The notes beneath the pieces were generated by a model. The model did no database searches. It was given only the letters and a program-made list of their open reading frames with translations, and had not been told where the DNA came from. The translations under genes were made by a program, and so were the position numbers. DNA of 64,000 bases from Epilithonimonas caeni DSM 17710. Lineage in GTDB: Bacteria; Bacteroidota; Bacteroidia; Flavobacteriales; Weeksellaceae. This document shows positions 50,373-59,773 of the stretch, piece after piece. The stretch is taken from the NCBI RefSeq assembly GCF_000426465.1, contig NZ_AUFK01000019.1, positions 62,001-126,000 of the forward strand. Direction: 5' to 3'. Position 1 is the first letter of the stretch; each line of letters starts with the position of its first letter.

Positions 50373-50966
50373 TTAATGTTTCTTGCTACTTCGGAAAAGT
50401 AAAACGGCGTTGAGGAAAATAAGCAGTAAATCCAATGTGACCCAGATACTGAGCTTGATGTTATCGTATTTGAGGTCATCGATCTTTTCCGTTGCAACAG
50501 CCGATAATTTGAGACTGTGGTTGATATAATTTTTGACCTCGATGATCTTGTCCTCATTCTTATTAGGAACTGCAACCTGTGAGAAATAGACCAACTTGTC
50601 TTTTCCAATGTACCCGACAACCCAAAACTCGCTGGATTTCTGCATATTGAGGTATTCTATCCTGAAATATTCCGGACGGATCTGTCCCACGTGCTTGGAA
50701 AGGTATTTTTGCGAAGTATTATCATCCTGAACCCGGATGATGTAGAAGTCTATCGGCTGGGGCAGATAGTTGATCACTTGAACAGCCAAAGAGTTTTCCA
50801 GAAATTGTGATACGCTTCTCTCTACAAACCAAAAGGTAAAATATGCAGCAACAGATATAGTGATGATCGTCCTGACAGCTTTGTTCCACAGACTCCATTT
50901 TCCTCCTCCGGCAGAGGAAAGAAATAGCGCTATGATCAGAAAAATGAGGATTAGGATGATTATCAT
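50373..50966 (-). CDS. Membrane protein of unknown function
   Basis: A 197-residue protein with two N-terminal hydrophobic segments (IIILILIFLIIALFLSSAGG and IITISVAAYFTFWFVER), a soluble region with several Tyr/Arg-rich strands (YISKHVG and IRPEYFRIEYLNMQ), and a C-terminal membrane segment near residue 180. No recognisable family motif. It is 28 bases downstream of the HD hydrolase gene on the same strand and may be co-transcribed. Confidence 0.65.
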   Translation of the reverse strand: MIIILILIFLIIALFLSSAGGGKWSLWNKAVRTIITISVAAYFTFWFVERSVSQFLENSLAVQVINYLPQPIDFYIIRVQDDNTSQKYLSKHVGQIRPEYFRIEYLNMQKSSEFWVVGYIGKDKLVYFSQVAVPNKNEDKIIEVKNYINHSLKLSAVATEKIDDLKYDNIKLSIWVTLDLLLIFLNAVLLFRSSKKH

Positions 50967-50994
50967 TGAAACAAAGATAATGGTTTCTCTTTAA

Positions 50995-51639
50995 TTAAAA
51001 AGTGACATTCCATTCTTTGTAGAACTCATCGAGGAACTGAAGCATAAACCGATGTCTGTGTTCTGCAATTTCTTTAGCTGTTTTTGTATTGAGCAAATCC
51101 TTCAGCAGCAACAATTTTTCGTAAAAATGATTGATCGTGGTTCCGTTGGATTTTTTGTATTCTTCTTTTGTCTGATTGAGCTTTGGCTCGATGTCCGGGT
51201 GATACATCAAGTTATTTTTGTAGCCTCCGAAATTGAAAGTTCTGGCTATTCCAATTGCTCCTATAGCGTCCAATCTATCCGCATCCTGGACGATCTTCAG
51301 TTCCAAAGGCAGATTTGCGGGAGCATCGTTTCGATTTTTGAACGACATATTTTCGATGATGAAAACAACGTTTTGAATTGTTTCCGAATCAACGTTTTGT
51401 TCTGTAAGAAAGTCGTTAACAATTTTGGAGGCCAAAGTTTCATCTCCGTTATGGAATTTTGGATCGGCAATGTCGTGTAACAATGCAGCTAACTCAATGA
51501 TCAATTTGTCGCCTCCTTCTTTTTCCTGAATTCTCAAACTGAGTTTCCAAACACGCTCGATATGAAACCAATCGTGACCGGATTCTGTTCCTTCCAGTTT
51601 TTGTTTTACTAATTCTATTGTCTTGTTAATTAATTCCAT
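50995..51639 (-). CDS. HD domain metal-dependent phosphohydrolase
   Basis: A 214-residue HD hydrolase of the YedJ/YpgQ type. H...HD...D metal ligands are visible: HDWFHIERVWKL near residue 22, AALLHDIADPKF near 50 and a later DADRLDAIGAIG with Asp. This family often hydrolyses nucleotides or cyclic nucleotides; the substrate is unknown. Its ATG overlaps the stop of the alpha/beta hydrolase gene (TAATG). Confidence 0.87.
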   Translation of the reverse strand: MELINKTIELVKQKLEGTESGHDWFHIERVWKLSLRIQEKEGGDKLIIELAALLHDIADPKFHNGDETLASKIVNDFLTEQNVDSETIQNVVFIIENMSFKNRNDAPANLPLELKIVQDADRLDAIGAIGIARTFNFGGYKNNLMYHPDIEPKLNQTKEEYKKSNGTTINHFYEKLLLLKDLLNTKTAKEIAEHRHRFMLQFLDEFYKEWNVTF

Positions 51640-52478
51640 TAATTCAATTCTTTTAAAATAATATTCCAGAGCTTTTTGTTATAGCTTCTGAAAAAATTAA
51701 TATGGCCTATTTCTTTTTTTTCTGACTCCGATGTTTTTATTAATCTGTAAGTTGGTTTCAGATTCGGGTAAGTATCATTTAAAAGTGATTTCACACCTTT
51801 TTCAGTGAGCCAGACATCATCTTCTGCCCTTATTACAAAAACTTTCTGAGTCAGATCTTTAGAAAAATCATCTGATTGTTCCAATAACTTATTGGTCGAT
51901 TTTTTATTGAGAATCAAAGTTCTCCAATCAAACGCACTTCCGGAAGGTAAACTTTCACCTAAGCCAAACCAATCCGCGGGAAAATACCCCAATAATCTGG
52001 TCGACAATGGCTGCGCAATTCCAAAGCCGAGATAAGCTTCTATTTTGGTCCTGAATTTCAGATTTCCGACAAAGGCATTCTGAGTCCCAACAAATACAAA
52101 TTCCTCAAACATCTGAGAATCCTGATTCATTCCTAAGATCAAGGCTCCAACCGAATGTCCTAAACAAAACTTTTGATAATCTTGAAAATTAGCTCTAATA
52201 TATGTGGTCACAGCTTTGTAATCCTTCTTCCCCCAGATCCTCATCGAAGCTTCGAAGCCTTTCATTCTATAGGGTTTTGAAAGTCCAATTCCACGATAAT
52301 CATAAGTAATGACCGTAAACCCTTGTTCAGAAAAAAACTGCGCAAACGAAAAATAGATCTGCTGTTTGACACCCGTTGCAGAATTTATCAATAAAATTTT
52401 CCTATTTGGATCTCTAGGCTCAAAAATATGGACAGACAAGCTATAATTATCCTCGGTCAAAACATCAATACTCTTCAT
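51639..52478 (-). CDS. Alpha/beta hydrolase
   Basis: A 279-residue cytoplasmic hydrolase. Strand and loop ILLINSATGVKQQIYFSFAQ precede the nucleophile elbow FCLGHSVGALILGM (G-H-S-V-G). Later comes a lid region and the acidic residue in KVFVIRAEDDVWL, with His near the end (IGHINFF). The substrate is unknown; the absence of a signal suggests a cytosolic esterase or acyl hydrolase. It is in a run of minus-strand genes from valS to the HD hydrolase. Confidence 0.83.
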   Translation of the reverse strand: MKSIDVLTEDNYSLSVHIFEPRDPNRKILLINSATGVKQQIYFSFAQFFSEQGFTVITYDYRGIGLSKPYRMKGFEASMRIWGKKDYKAVTTYIRANFQDYQKFCLGHSVGALILGMNQDSQMFEEFVFVGTQNAFVGNLKFRTKIEAYLGFGIAQPLSTRLLGYFPADWFGLGESLPSGSAFDWRTLILNKKSTNKLLEQSDDFSKDLTQKVFVIRAEDDVWLTEKGVKSLLNDTYPNLKPTYRLIKTSESEKKEIGHINFFRSYNKKLWNIILKELN

Positions 52479-52558
52479 TAAAAATAATCTAATGGAATCA
52501 CTTCATAAAAGTAAAAAATTCAACCTGTTGAAAATTATATTTCGATATGCTTGAAATA

Positions 52559-53449
52559 TTAATTCTGGAAATCCTGGAGATAAGGCAAGCCTTTTTGGGA
52601 ACCTCTGTAATCTGCTGCCTTAAGCGCAACCTCGTTACCAAACTGAACACAATCTTCAATAGAATTCCCGTGAAGTAATGCGATGGAAAATCCCGATGTA
52701 AAAGCATCTCCCAATCCCATATTATGCGATTGGCTTTTCGGGTCATTCCGGAAATATTTCATTTCGGAACCATCAAAATAACTGGTACTGTTGGCCCCAT
52801 CTCTCACAAATAATTTGTTGGGAAGGTGCTTCATGATCTCTTCGTGGTTGCCTTCTCCGAAAATTATTTCCAAGTCTGTACTTTTTGCGACTATGAAACT
52901 TGCATATTCTATAATATCATCTGACAATCGATTTGCAGGCGCTGCATAAATCCCGATTTTCTTTCCAATATTTTTTGCTTTTTTGAAAAGATATTCAACG
53001 GTTTTCAAAGGAATCTCCAGCTGAGTTAAAATCAAATCTGCTGTTAAAAGATATTTTTCTGCTTCGTTGATGTCTTTTGGAGACAGATTATAATTAGCTG
53101 CGGGAACAACCGTGATGGCGTTTCCTTCATCAGAAGCGTTTACATAAGCCGTTCCTGTGTCTTCATCCTCGTCTTCTACAACGTAGGTCACATTCACATC
53201 TTCATCATCCAGATTTCTAAGGACCTGTTGTCCATAGGGATCCATCCCCACCCGACTGATCAGAGAAGTATGAGCACCTAAACGTGATGTTGCAATCGCC
53301 TGGTTTGCTCCTTTTCCTCCAAGAAAGCTTTTCAGGCTATCTGCCAGAACAGTATTATTTGCAGTCGGTATTTTAGATGTTTTGAGAACCAGGTCGATTG
53401 ATGAGCTTCCTACAACTACAATCTGAGGTTTTATATGACGTAGCTTCAT
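52559..53449 (-). CDS. PfkB family carbohydrate kinase (ribokinase-like)
   Basis: A 296-residue sugar kinase. The first PfkB signature is FLGGKGANQAIATSRLGA. The catalytic-end signature normally reads GAGDxF; here it is GLGDAFTSGFSIALLHG, keeping the Asp but replacing the Ala of the anion hole. The middle has the ribokinase-like EIPLKTVEYLFKKAKNIGKK. It probably phosphorylates ribose or a nucleoside. No transporter or other sugar genes are near. Confidence 0.82.
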   Translation of the reverse strand: MKLRHIKPQIVVVGSSSIDLVLKTSKIPTANNTVLADSLKSFLGGKGANQAIATSRLGAHTSLISRVGMDPYGQQVLRNLDDEDVNVTYVVEDEDEDTGTAYVNASDEGNAITVVPAANYNLSPKDINEAEKYLLTADLILTQLEIPLKTVEYLFKKAKNIGKKIGIYAAPANRLSDDIIEYASFIVAKSTDLEIIFGEGNHEEIMKHLPNKLFVRDGANSTSYFDGSEMKYFRNDPKSQSHNMGLGDAFTSGFSIALLHGNSIEDCVQFGNEVALKAADYRGSQKGLPYLQDFQN

Positions 53450-53519
53450 TTGTAATATTAATTGTTTAAAGTCAAATGAAATTGTGATTTATCGTTTCAT
53501 TTTCTGCTAAAGTAACAAT

Positions 53520-54164
53520 TTAATCCGTTCCTATTTCTATAAACTCAGAAATTAATTTAACCACCTGATTATCTTTAGAATAACCAATATAAGAAGCATA
53601 AAAACCTTCACCATATCCCGTTTCAAAAGCAATGAGATTTTCCTTTTTATCGTCATAAGGTTTCAGAACTGCAAATTGGTCAATTGCACCTTTTTCATCA
53701 AAAAAATGAGAATGGAAAAATTCTTCATAGATTCCCATAAAATCGGCTCCTTTTTTATGGAAAAGCTCCTGCTCCAGATTATTCAAAGCGGCCTGAGCAT
53801 CTTTGTCCATGAAACTTCCCATTCCGGACTCCACAGGATAACCGAAGATCTCGCCTTCTTTCAGGTCTTTCAGGTTCTGGTCATCACATAGGGCCAAAGC
53901 CCAGTTTTCAGCCAATTGATTTTTATCGAAAACAATTTCAGCATAAGCCACACAATTGGACTCCCTTTCTTTGTGAATCAAAACCGTAAAATCACCCTTC
54001 GGAAACTCTTGTTCGAATGCGGATTTATCAGGCATGATCAAAGCATCACTGGCTACAATCCGTCCCGATGAAATATGGATTTCCCCGACTTCATAGGTTT
54101 CCAATAAAGTATTTTCTACGAAGTCCCGGGAGAATAATTTTTTTATGTTTTCTATGTGAGTCAT
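53520..54164 (-). CDS. DUF4241 domain-containing protein
   Basis: A 214-residue protein matching DUF4241: VGEIHISSGRIVASDALI near residue 25, FPKGDFTVLIHKE, then GYPVESGMGSFMDKDAQAAL and the closing FETGYGEGFYASYIGYSKD. DUF4241 proteins are widespread, cytoplasmic and of unknown function; some occur in toxin-immunity settings, but nothing toxic is next door. Its ATG overlaps the valS stop by one base (TAATG), so it is translated from the valS transcript. Confidence 0.83.
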   Translation of the reverse strand: MTHIENIKKLFSRDFVENTLLETYEVGEIHISSGRIVASDALIMPDKSAFEQEFPKGDFTVLIHKERESNCVAYAEIVFDKNQLAENWALALCDDQNLKDLKEGEIFGYPVESGMGSFMDKDAQAALNNLEQELFHKKGADFMGIYEEFFHSHFFDEKGAIDQFAVLKPYDDKKENLIAFETGYGEGFYASYIGYSKDNQVVKLISEFIEIGTD

Positions 54165-56779
54165 TACAAACTTTTCAGTTTTTCTTCCAGCAAAGCAATT
54201 TTGTCCTGAGCATCTTTTTGTTTTTTACGCTCCACTTCTACGATTTCTGGTTTTGCGTTAGCCACAAATTTTTCGTTCGATAATTTTTTATCAACAGAGA
54301 TCAAGAAGCCTTTCAGATATTTCAATTCTTCTTCGGTTTTTGCTTTTTCTTCGGCTAAATCTAAATTCTCGCTTAAAGGAATTGAAACTTCAGTTGCTCC
54401 AACCAAGAATGTAAAGCTTGGCTTATCCGTTTTTGTTCCAAAATGGATTTCAGAAACATTAGCCAATTTTCTTACAACCGCTTCATTCGAAAATTCTGTA
54501 GCATTGGTGAAAATCTCAACAGCTTCTCTTGGTGATATTCCCTTTGTCTGACGGTAGTTTCTTACTCCGGAAATCAATTCTTCTGAAGTCTCGAAGTTTT
54601 TTATGATGTCTTCGCTAAATTTGTCTGCTTTTTTCTGTTGAGCAATTACCAAAGCTTCATTGGTGCTTCTTTCAGAAATAGCCTGCCATAATTCTTCCGT
54701 CAGGAAAGGCATAAATGGATGAAGCAGCTTCATTAATTCTTCAAAGAAATAGATCGTTTTGGTGTAAACCTCTTTAGAAATCCCTTCACCGAAATTAGGC
54801 TTGATAGCTTCCAAATACCATCCGCAGAAATCATCCCAGATCAATTTATAGATCAAATGTAGAGCATCAGAAATTCTGAATTTTTCAAACTGGTCATTGA
54901 TCTCCGCAATCGTTTTATTTAATTTGTTGTCAAACCACTCGATAGATTGTTTGTCAGAATCATTCAGAGATTTGTCTTCGTGATTCCACATATTGATCAA
55001 TCGGAAAGCATTCCAGATTTTTGTAGCGAAGTTTCTGCCCTGCAACATCAGGTCTTCATCAAATAACAGATCGTTTCCTGCAGGTGCGCTCAACAAACTT
55101 CCTACACGAACGCCATCTGCACCATATTTTTCAATAAGATCTATCGGATCCGGGGAATTACCTAATTGTTTAGACATTTTTCTTCTTTGCTTATCTCGCA
55201 CAATTCCTGTGAAATAAACATTTTTGAAAGGAACTTTTCCTCTGAATTCCAACCCTGCCATGATCATTCTGGCAACCCAGAAGAAGATAATATCCGGACC
55301 TGTAACCAGGTCTGAAGTCGGATAATAATAATTGATGTCTTCATTTTCCGGATCATTTAACCCATCGAAAACAGATATTGGCCACAACCAGGACGAGAAC
55401 CAGGTGTCAAGAGCATCCTGGTCTTGTTTTAGGCTTTCAGTTGTGAGTTGTTGATTACCAGTTTTTTGTTTCGCCAATTCCAATGCGTCGCTGATGTTCT
55501 CAGCAACTACAAAATCATCTTCACCTTCACCATAATAATAAGCAGGAATCTGCTGTCCCCACCAAAGCTGACGGGAGATATTCCAGTCACGGATGTTCTC
55601 CATCCAGTGTTTGTAAGTATTTTTAAATTTTTCCGGATAGAATTTTATCTCGTCATCCATTACAACATCCAAAGCCGGTTTTGCAATTTCAGACATTTTT
55701 AAGAACCACTGAACAGAAACTTTTGGCTCAATAACAGCACCTGTTCTTTCCGAAGTTCCTACCTTGTTTACGTAATCTTCTGCTTTCAGTAAAAAATCTT
55801 TTTGCTCTAATTCTTTTGCGATCTCTTTTCTTACGGTAAAACGACCCTGACCTTGGTAATGCATTGCGTGCTCATTAAGAACCGCATCATCATCCATAGA
55901 GTCAATGATCGGCAGGTTATGTTTTTGACCGATTTCATAGTCATTGATATCGTGAGCAGGCGTAATTTTCAATGCACCTGTTCCGAACTCGATGTCCACA
56001 TAATCGTCTTCAATAATTGGAATTACTCTATTTACAATCGGAACAATCACGTTTTTGCCTTTCAAATGAGCATATCTCTCGTCATTTGGATTGATACAAA
56101 CTGCCACATCACCAAAAATAGTTTCTGGCCGTGTTGTTGCTACAGAAAGGAATTCTTCTGTTCCTTCTATTTTATATTTAAGGAAATATAGTTTTCCGTT
56201 TTGTTCTTTAAAAATTACTTCTTCGTCAGAAATATTTGTTTTCGCTTCAGGATCCCAGTTAACGATTCTTGAACCTTTATAGATAAGACCTTTATTATAC
56301 AAATCAACAAAAGATTTGATAACCTGTTGAGACATTTTATCTTCCAAAGTGAATCTCGTTCTGTCCCAATCGCAGGAACAACCTAGTTTTTTCAATTGTT
56401 CCAAGATCGTTCCACCATATTTATCAGTCCAGTCCCAAGCGTGCTTTAGAAATTCTTCACGAGTGATGTCGGATTTATTGATACCTTCAGATTTCAATTT
56501 AGCTACCACTTTCGCTTCTGTCGCAATAGAAGCGTGATCTGTTCCCGGTACCCAACAAGCGTTGAACCCCTGCATCCTTGCTCTTCTGACCAATACATCC
56601 TGAATCGTATTATTCAACATATGTCCCATATGAAGAATCCCCGTCACGTTAGGTGGCGGAATTACAATTGTATAAGGAGGCCTGTTATCCGGAGTCGAGT
56701 GAAAAAATTTGTTCTCTAACCAGAAGTCATACCATTTCTGTTCAGTTTCCTGTGGATTGTATTTGTCTGCAATCTGCAT
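54164..56779 (-). CDS. valS: Valyl-tRNA synthetase
   Basis: An 871-residue class I aminoacyl-tRNA synthetase. The HIGH motif appears as PPNVTGILHMGHMLNNTIQD and the KMSKS loop as RRKMSKQLGNSPDPIDLIEK. Between them lies the editing domain (TTRPETIFGDVAVCINPND), which removes mischarged threonine. The anticodon-binding domain and a C-terminal coiled-coil (VDKKLSNEKFVANAKPEIVE) complete it. Length fits ValS. The gene is divergent from the DUF1573 gene and its last codon overlaps DUF4241. Confidence 0.96.
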   Translation of the reverse strand: MQIADKYNPQETEQKWYDFWLENKFFHSTPDNRPPYTIVIPPPNVTGILHMGHMLNNTIQDVLVRRARMQGFNACWVPGTDHASIATEAKVVAKLKSEGINKSDITREEFLKHAWDWTDKYGGTILEQLKKLGCSCDWDRTRFTLEDKMSQQVIKSFVDLYNKGLIYKGSRIVNWDPEAKTNISDEEVIFKEQNGKLYFLKYKIEGTEEFLSVATTRPETIFGDVAVCINPNDERYAHLKGKNVIVPIVNRVIPIIEDDYVDIEFGTGALKITPAHDINDYEIGQKHNLPIIDSMDDDAVLNEHAMHYQGQGRFTVRKEIAKELEQKDFLLKAEDYVNKVGTSERTGAVIEPKVSVQWFLKMSEIAKPALDVVMDDEIKFYPEKFKNTYKHWMENIRDWNISRQLWWGQQIPAYYYGEGEDDFVVAENISDALELAKQKTGNQQLTTESLKQDQDALDTWFSSWLWPISVFDGLNDPENEDINYYYPTSDLVTGPDIIFFWVARMIMAGLEFRGKVPFKNVYFTGIVRDKQRRKMSKQLGNSPDPIDLIEKYGADGVRVGSLLSAPAGNDLLFDEDLMLQGRNFATKIWNAFRLINMWNHEDKSLNDSDKQSIEWFDNKLNKTIAEINDQFEKFRISDALHLIYKLIWDDFCGWYLEAIKPNFGEGISKEVYTKTIYFFEELMKLLHPFMPFLTEELWQAISERSTNEALVIAQQKKADKFSEDIIKNFETSEELISGVRNYRQTKGISPREAVEIFTNATEFSNEAVVRKLANVSEIHFGTKTDKPSFTFLVGATEVSIPLSENLDLAEEKAKTEEELKYLKGFLISVDKKLSNEKFVANAKPEIVEVERKKQKDAQDKIALLEEKLKSL

Positions 56780-56857
56780 TTTAAAATTATTTTTGGCTTG
56801 TAATCTGCAAAAATAAGATAATGTGAAAAAATTAACATCACATATTTAAATTATTTA

Positions 56858-56865
56858 TAACTTTG
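56858..56865 (+). promoter_or_regulatory. Bacteroidota -7 box (TAACTTTG)
   Basis: TAACTTTG, 31 bases before the ATG of the DUF1573 gene; fits TAnnTTTG. Confidence 0.5.
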
Positions 56866-56896
56866 TTCTTTAAAATTTAATTAAAACAAAAAAAAT

Positions 56897-57397
56897 ATGA
56901 AAAAGATTCTTGCTGGATTATTTATGACCGGAGCTATCGCATTTGCATCTGCTCAAACAATATCATTCGACAAAACAACTTTCGACTATGGAAATGTAAA
57001 AGCTGGTTCTGACGGACACAGATTTTTCACAGTAAAAAATACTGGTGACAAGCCTCTTATCATCAGCGAAGTAAAACCTTCTTGCGGATGTACGACTCCA
57101 GAATGGAGCAAAGACCCGATCTTACCTGGAAAATCTGCCCAGATCAAGGTTGGATACAACACTGGTATCAAAGGTGCTTTCAACAAATTGATTGAAGTTT
57201 ATTCCAACGACCCTGCAAACAACAGATCCGTTCTTTATATCAAAGGAAATGTTGAGGATCTGCAAGGAGTTAATCAAGAAGCTAAACTTACTGTAGCACC
57301 AGTTGCAACTGCAACAGCTGTAGCCGCTCAGCCTGCTGCTCAGGCTAAAAGAGTTGCAAAAAAAGCTACTGTTCAAAAAGTTGAAGCTGCTAAATAA
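56897..57397 (+). CDS. DUF1573 domain-containing secreted protein
   Basis: A 166-residue exported protein (signal KKILAGLFMTGAIAFASAQ). The DUF1573 domain begins at SFDKTTFDYGNVKAGSDG, with the conserved FTVKNTGDKPLIISEVKPSC, GCTTPEWSK and NPA-type turn in YSNDPANNRSVLYIKG. It has an Ig-like beta-sandwich with a Cys pair (SCGC). The tail of about 40 residues is Ala/Lys/Val-rich. Role unknown, but it is very common in Bacteroidota. It has its own promoter and terminator. Confidence 0.9.
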   Translation: MKKILAGLFMTGAIAFASAQTISFDKTTFDYGNVKAGSDGHRFFTVKNTGDKPLIISEVKPSCGCTTPEWSKDPILPGKSAQIKVGYNTGIKGAFNKLIEVYSNDPANNRSVLYIKGNVEDLQGVNQEAKLTVAPVATATAVAAQPAAQAKRVAKKATVQKVEAAK

Positions 57398-57414
57398 TAA
57401 AAATTTACAAATTT

Positions 57415-57448
57415 TTTAAAACCGTTTCTTTTTAAGAAGCGGTTTTTT
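57415..57448 (+). terminator. Terminator after the DUF1573 gene
   Basis: AAAACCGTTTCT pairs with AGAAGCGGTTTT (one G-T pair), followed by further T residues. Confidence 0.8.
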
Positions 57449-57472
57449 ATTTTTACACCAAATCAAATTCTT

Positions 57473-58351
57473 ATGGGATATAACTTTTCTGATGATTTCT
57501 TAATAAAAGAAAATTCAAAATTCGAGATAAAGAAATATAATACAAGCTACAATGGCAAAATCAATAAAGATGAAGCCAAGCAGCTCCTGGAAATGGAAAA
57601 CGAAAAACTCCGTGTCCTGCAAGAGAAATTGTACGCTGATGGAAGCCAGTCTTTGCTCATCATTCTTCAGGCAATGGATGCTGCCGGAAAAGACAGTTTG
57701 ATAGAACATGTTTTTGGAGGTGTGAATCCACAAGGTTGTGAAGTGAAAAGTTTCAAAACACCAAGTTCCAAAGAATATTCCCACGATTTTCTCTGGAGAC
57801 AATACCAGGCACTTCCCGAGAAAGGGAAAATCGGGATTTTTAATCGTTCTCATTACGAAAGCGTTTTGGTATGTAAAGTTCATCCTGAGTACAATCTTAG
57901 CGAAAAGGTTTGGAAAGATGTGAAACAATTTGATAAGAAATTTTGGGAAAATCGCTACGAAAGCATCCGAAACTTTGAAAAACATCTGGCAAATAACGGA
58001 ACAAAAATCATCAAGATCTTTCTTAACGTTTCTAAAGAAGAACAAAAGCAACGCTTTCTGGACAGAATCAATGAAGATGATAAGAACTGGAAATTTTCTT
58101 CGGGAGATATTACAGAAAGAGGTTTTTGGGATGATTATATGAAAGCATACGAGCAAGCTATTAACGAAACTTCTACTGATTCTGCACCTTGGTTTGTGAT
58201 TCCCGCCGACCAAAAATGGTTTTCCAGAGTTGCCGCGATTCAGATCATCATTGACAAACTGGAGGAAATGAACCTGCAATATCCAAAACTTTCCGAAAAA
58301 GAGAAAAGCGGATTAGCAGAATCCAAAGCAAAATTGGAAAGCGAAAAGTAA
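57473..58351 (+). CDS. Polyphosphate kinase 2 family protein
   Basis: A 292-residue PPK2 enzyme that transfers phosphate between polyphosphate and nucleotides. The Walker A-like motif is ILQAMDAAGKDSLIEHVFGG (usual GKDG replaced by GKDS), followed by the family's FLWRQYQALPEKGKIGIFNR and SHYESVLVCKVHPE, the lid region FLNVSKEEQKQRFLDR and PADQKWFSRVAAIQIII near the end. It is single-domain, cytoplasmic. Class I/III cannot be separated by eye. Confidence 0.92.
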   Translation: MGYNFSDDFLIKENSKFEIKKYNTSYNGKINKDEAKQLLEMENEKLRVLQEKLYADGSQSLLIILQAMDAAGKDSLIEHVFGGVNPQGCEVKSFKTPSSKEYSHDFLWRQYQALPEKGKIGIFNRSHYESVLVCKVHPEYNLSEKVWKDVKQFDKKFWENRYESIRNFEKHLANNGTKIIKIFLNVSKEEQKQRFLDRINEDDKNWKFSSGDITERGFWDDYMKAYEQAINETSTDSAPWFVIPADQKWFSRVAAIQIIIDKLEEMNLQYPKLSEKEKSGLAESKAKLESEK

Positions 58352-58425
58352 TTCCCTATTACGGAAAACCTCAATTTTATAGACGAAAGTTATTTTAAAA
58401 TTGTAAAAAAATTAATAAGAATAAA

Positions 58426-59772
58426 ATGGAAGTTATTTATGCATTTGTTGGATTGATCATCGGAGGAATTTTAGTTTTCCTTTTGATGAAATCTTTGTAT
58501 GTAAGCAAGAAAAACATTGATATCCTGAATGAAAAACTCATCCGTTCTCAGGAAAATGAGAACCATTACCAACAAAAAATTGATGAATTAAAACTTTCAA
58601 ATTCTGATTTGACAAAAGAAATTTCTTCCATCCAAAGAAGTAAAGAAGAGCTACTTTTCACGAATGCAGAGCTGAATGCCCATTACAAAAACTTACAAGA
58701 CCAACTCGAAAATCAAAAAGAAGAATTTCTGAAAATTCAGGAATCGACCCGTTTGCAATTTGAGAAAACGGCCAATCAGATCTTGGAAGAGAAGTCTGAA
58801 AAATTCAGGCAACTGAATCAAAATCAACTCAAGACAATTCTCGAGCCTTTTCAAGAAAAAATCAATGAGCTGAAAAATACTGTGAATGAAACTTACGACA
58901 AAGAAGCCAAAGAACGTTTTTCTCTCGGCGAAAAAGTCAGAGAACTGAAAGATCTCAACCAACAGATCTCCGAAGATGCGAAACAATTGACACGCGCTTT
59001 GAAAGGAGAAAGCAAAACGCAGGGAAATTGGGGAGAAATGATCCTGGAAAGCATTCTGGAGAAATCCGGATTGAGAAAAAATCAGGAATATTTCTTGGAA
59101 CATGAGCTGAAAGATGAAAACAACAAAGCTATTTTCTCCGAATTTTCCGGAAAGAAAATGCGTCCCGATGCTGTCGTGAAATATCCTGACAATCGAAATG
59201 TGATTATCGACAGTAAAGTTTCTCTGACGGCTTTTGTAGAAATGACGGATGAAACTGATCCTGAAATATTGCTCTTGAAACAGAATCAGCATTTGCAATC
59301 GGTTAAGAATCACATCAATCAATTGAGTCAAAAGGCTTACGATGACTTTGATAAATCTTTGGATTTTGTGATGATGTTCATCCCTAGTGAAGCCGCTTAT
59401 ATTGCCGCTTTACAAGCCGAACCGAACCTTTGGAATTTTGCTTATGATAAAAGGATTCTTTTATTAAGCCCAACTAATCTGATCACTTCTCTCAAACTGA
59501 TCCAGGACCTTTGGAAACGCGAACACCAAAATAGAAATGCTATGGAAATAGCGGATAGAGGAGCTAAATTGTATGATAAATTTGTTGGTTTCGTTGAGAA
59601 TCTTGAACGCATTGGAAAAAACATCGACCAAGCTAAGAATTCTTACAATGATGCTTTCAAACAATTGAGCTCTGGAAATGATAACCTGATTATCCAAACT
59701 CAGAAACTGAAAAATCTTGGAATCAAGAACAAAAAAAATCTTCCTCAGAGTTTGGGAGAGGAAGATTTGTAG
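58426..59772 (+). CDS. rmuC: DNA recombination protein RmuC
   Basis: A 448-residue protein: one N-terminal membrane helix (AFVGLIIGGILVFLLMKSLY), a long coiled-coil of about 150 residues (Glu/Lys/Gln-rich), then a PD-(D/E)XK-like nuclease domain. The domain core includes TQGNWGEMILESILEKSGLR, MRPDAVVKYPDNRNVIIDSK with the catalytic Asp and Lys, and the downstream FVMMFIPSEAAYIAAL. RmuC limits DNA inversions and is suspected of degrading foreign or broken DNA. Convergent with the next gene, one base apart from its stop. Confidence 0.92.
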   Translation: MEVIYAFVGLIIGGILVFLLMKSLYVSKKNIDILNEKLIRSQENENHYQQKIDELKLSNSDLTKEISSIQRSKEELLFTNAELNAHYKNLQDQLENQKEEFLKIQESTRLQFEKTANQILEEKSEKFRQLNQNQLKTILEPFQEKINELKNTVNETYDKEAKERFSLGEKVRELKDLNQQISEDAKQLTRALKGESKTQGNWGEMILESILEKSGLRKNQEYFLEHELKDENNKAIFSEFSGKKMRPDAVVKYPDNRNVIIDSKVSLTAFVEMTDETDPEILLLKQNQHLQSVKNHINQLSQKAYDDFDKSLDFVMMFIPSEAAYIAALQAEPNLWNFAYDKRILLLSPTNLITSLKLIQDLWKREHQNRNAMEIADRGAKLYDKFVGFVENLERIGKNIDQAKNSYNDAFKQLSSGNDNLIIQTQKLKNLGIKNKKNLPQSLGEEDL

Positions 59773-59773
59773 A

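Noticed and set aside
50207-50620. A 137-codon minus-strand frame across the repeat and the end of the membrane gene.
   Set aside because: It reads through the structured repeat in reverse (Arg/Ser-rich) and overlaps the gene at 50373 in another frame.
57515-58279. A 254-codon minus-strand frame opposite the PPK2 gene.
   Set aside because: The PPK2 protein is well supported on the plus strand; the opposite frame is Phe-rich and family-free.
58693-59331. A 212-codon minus-strand frame opposite rmuC.
   Set aside because: It is an antisense shadow of a coiled-coil and nuclease-domain gene, rich in Phe and Leu.
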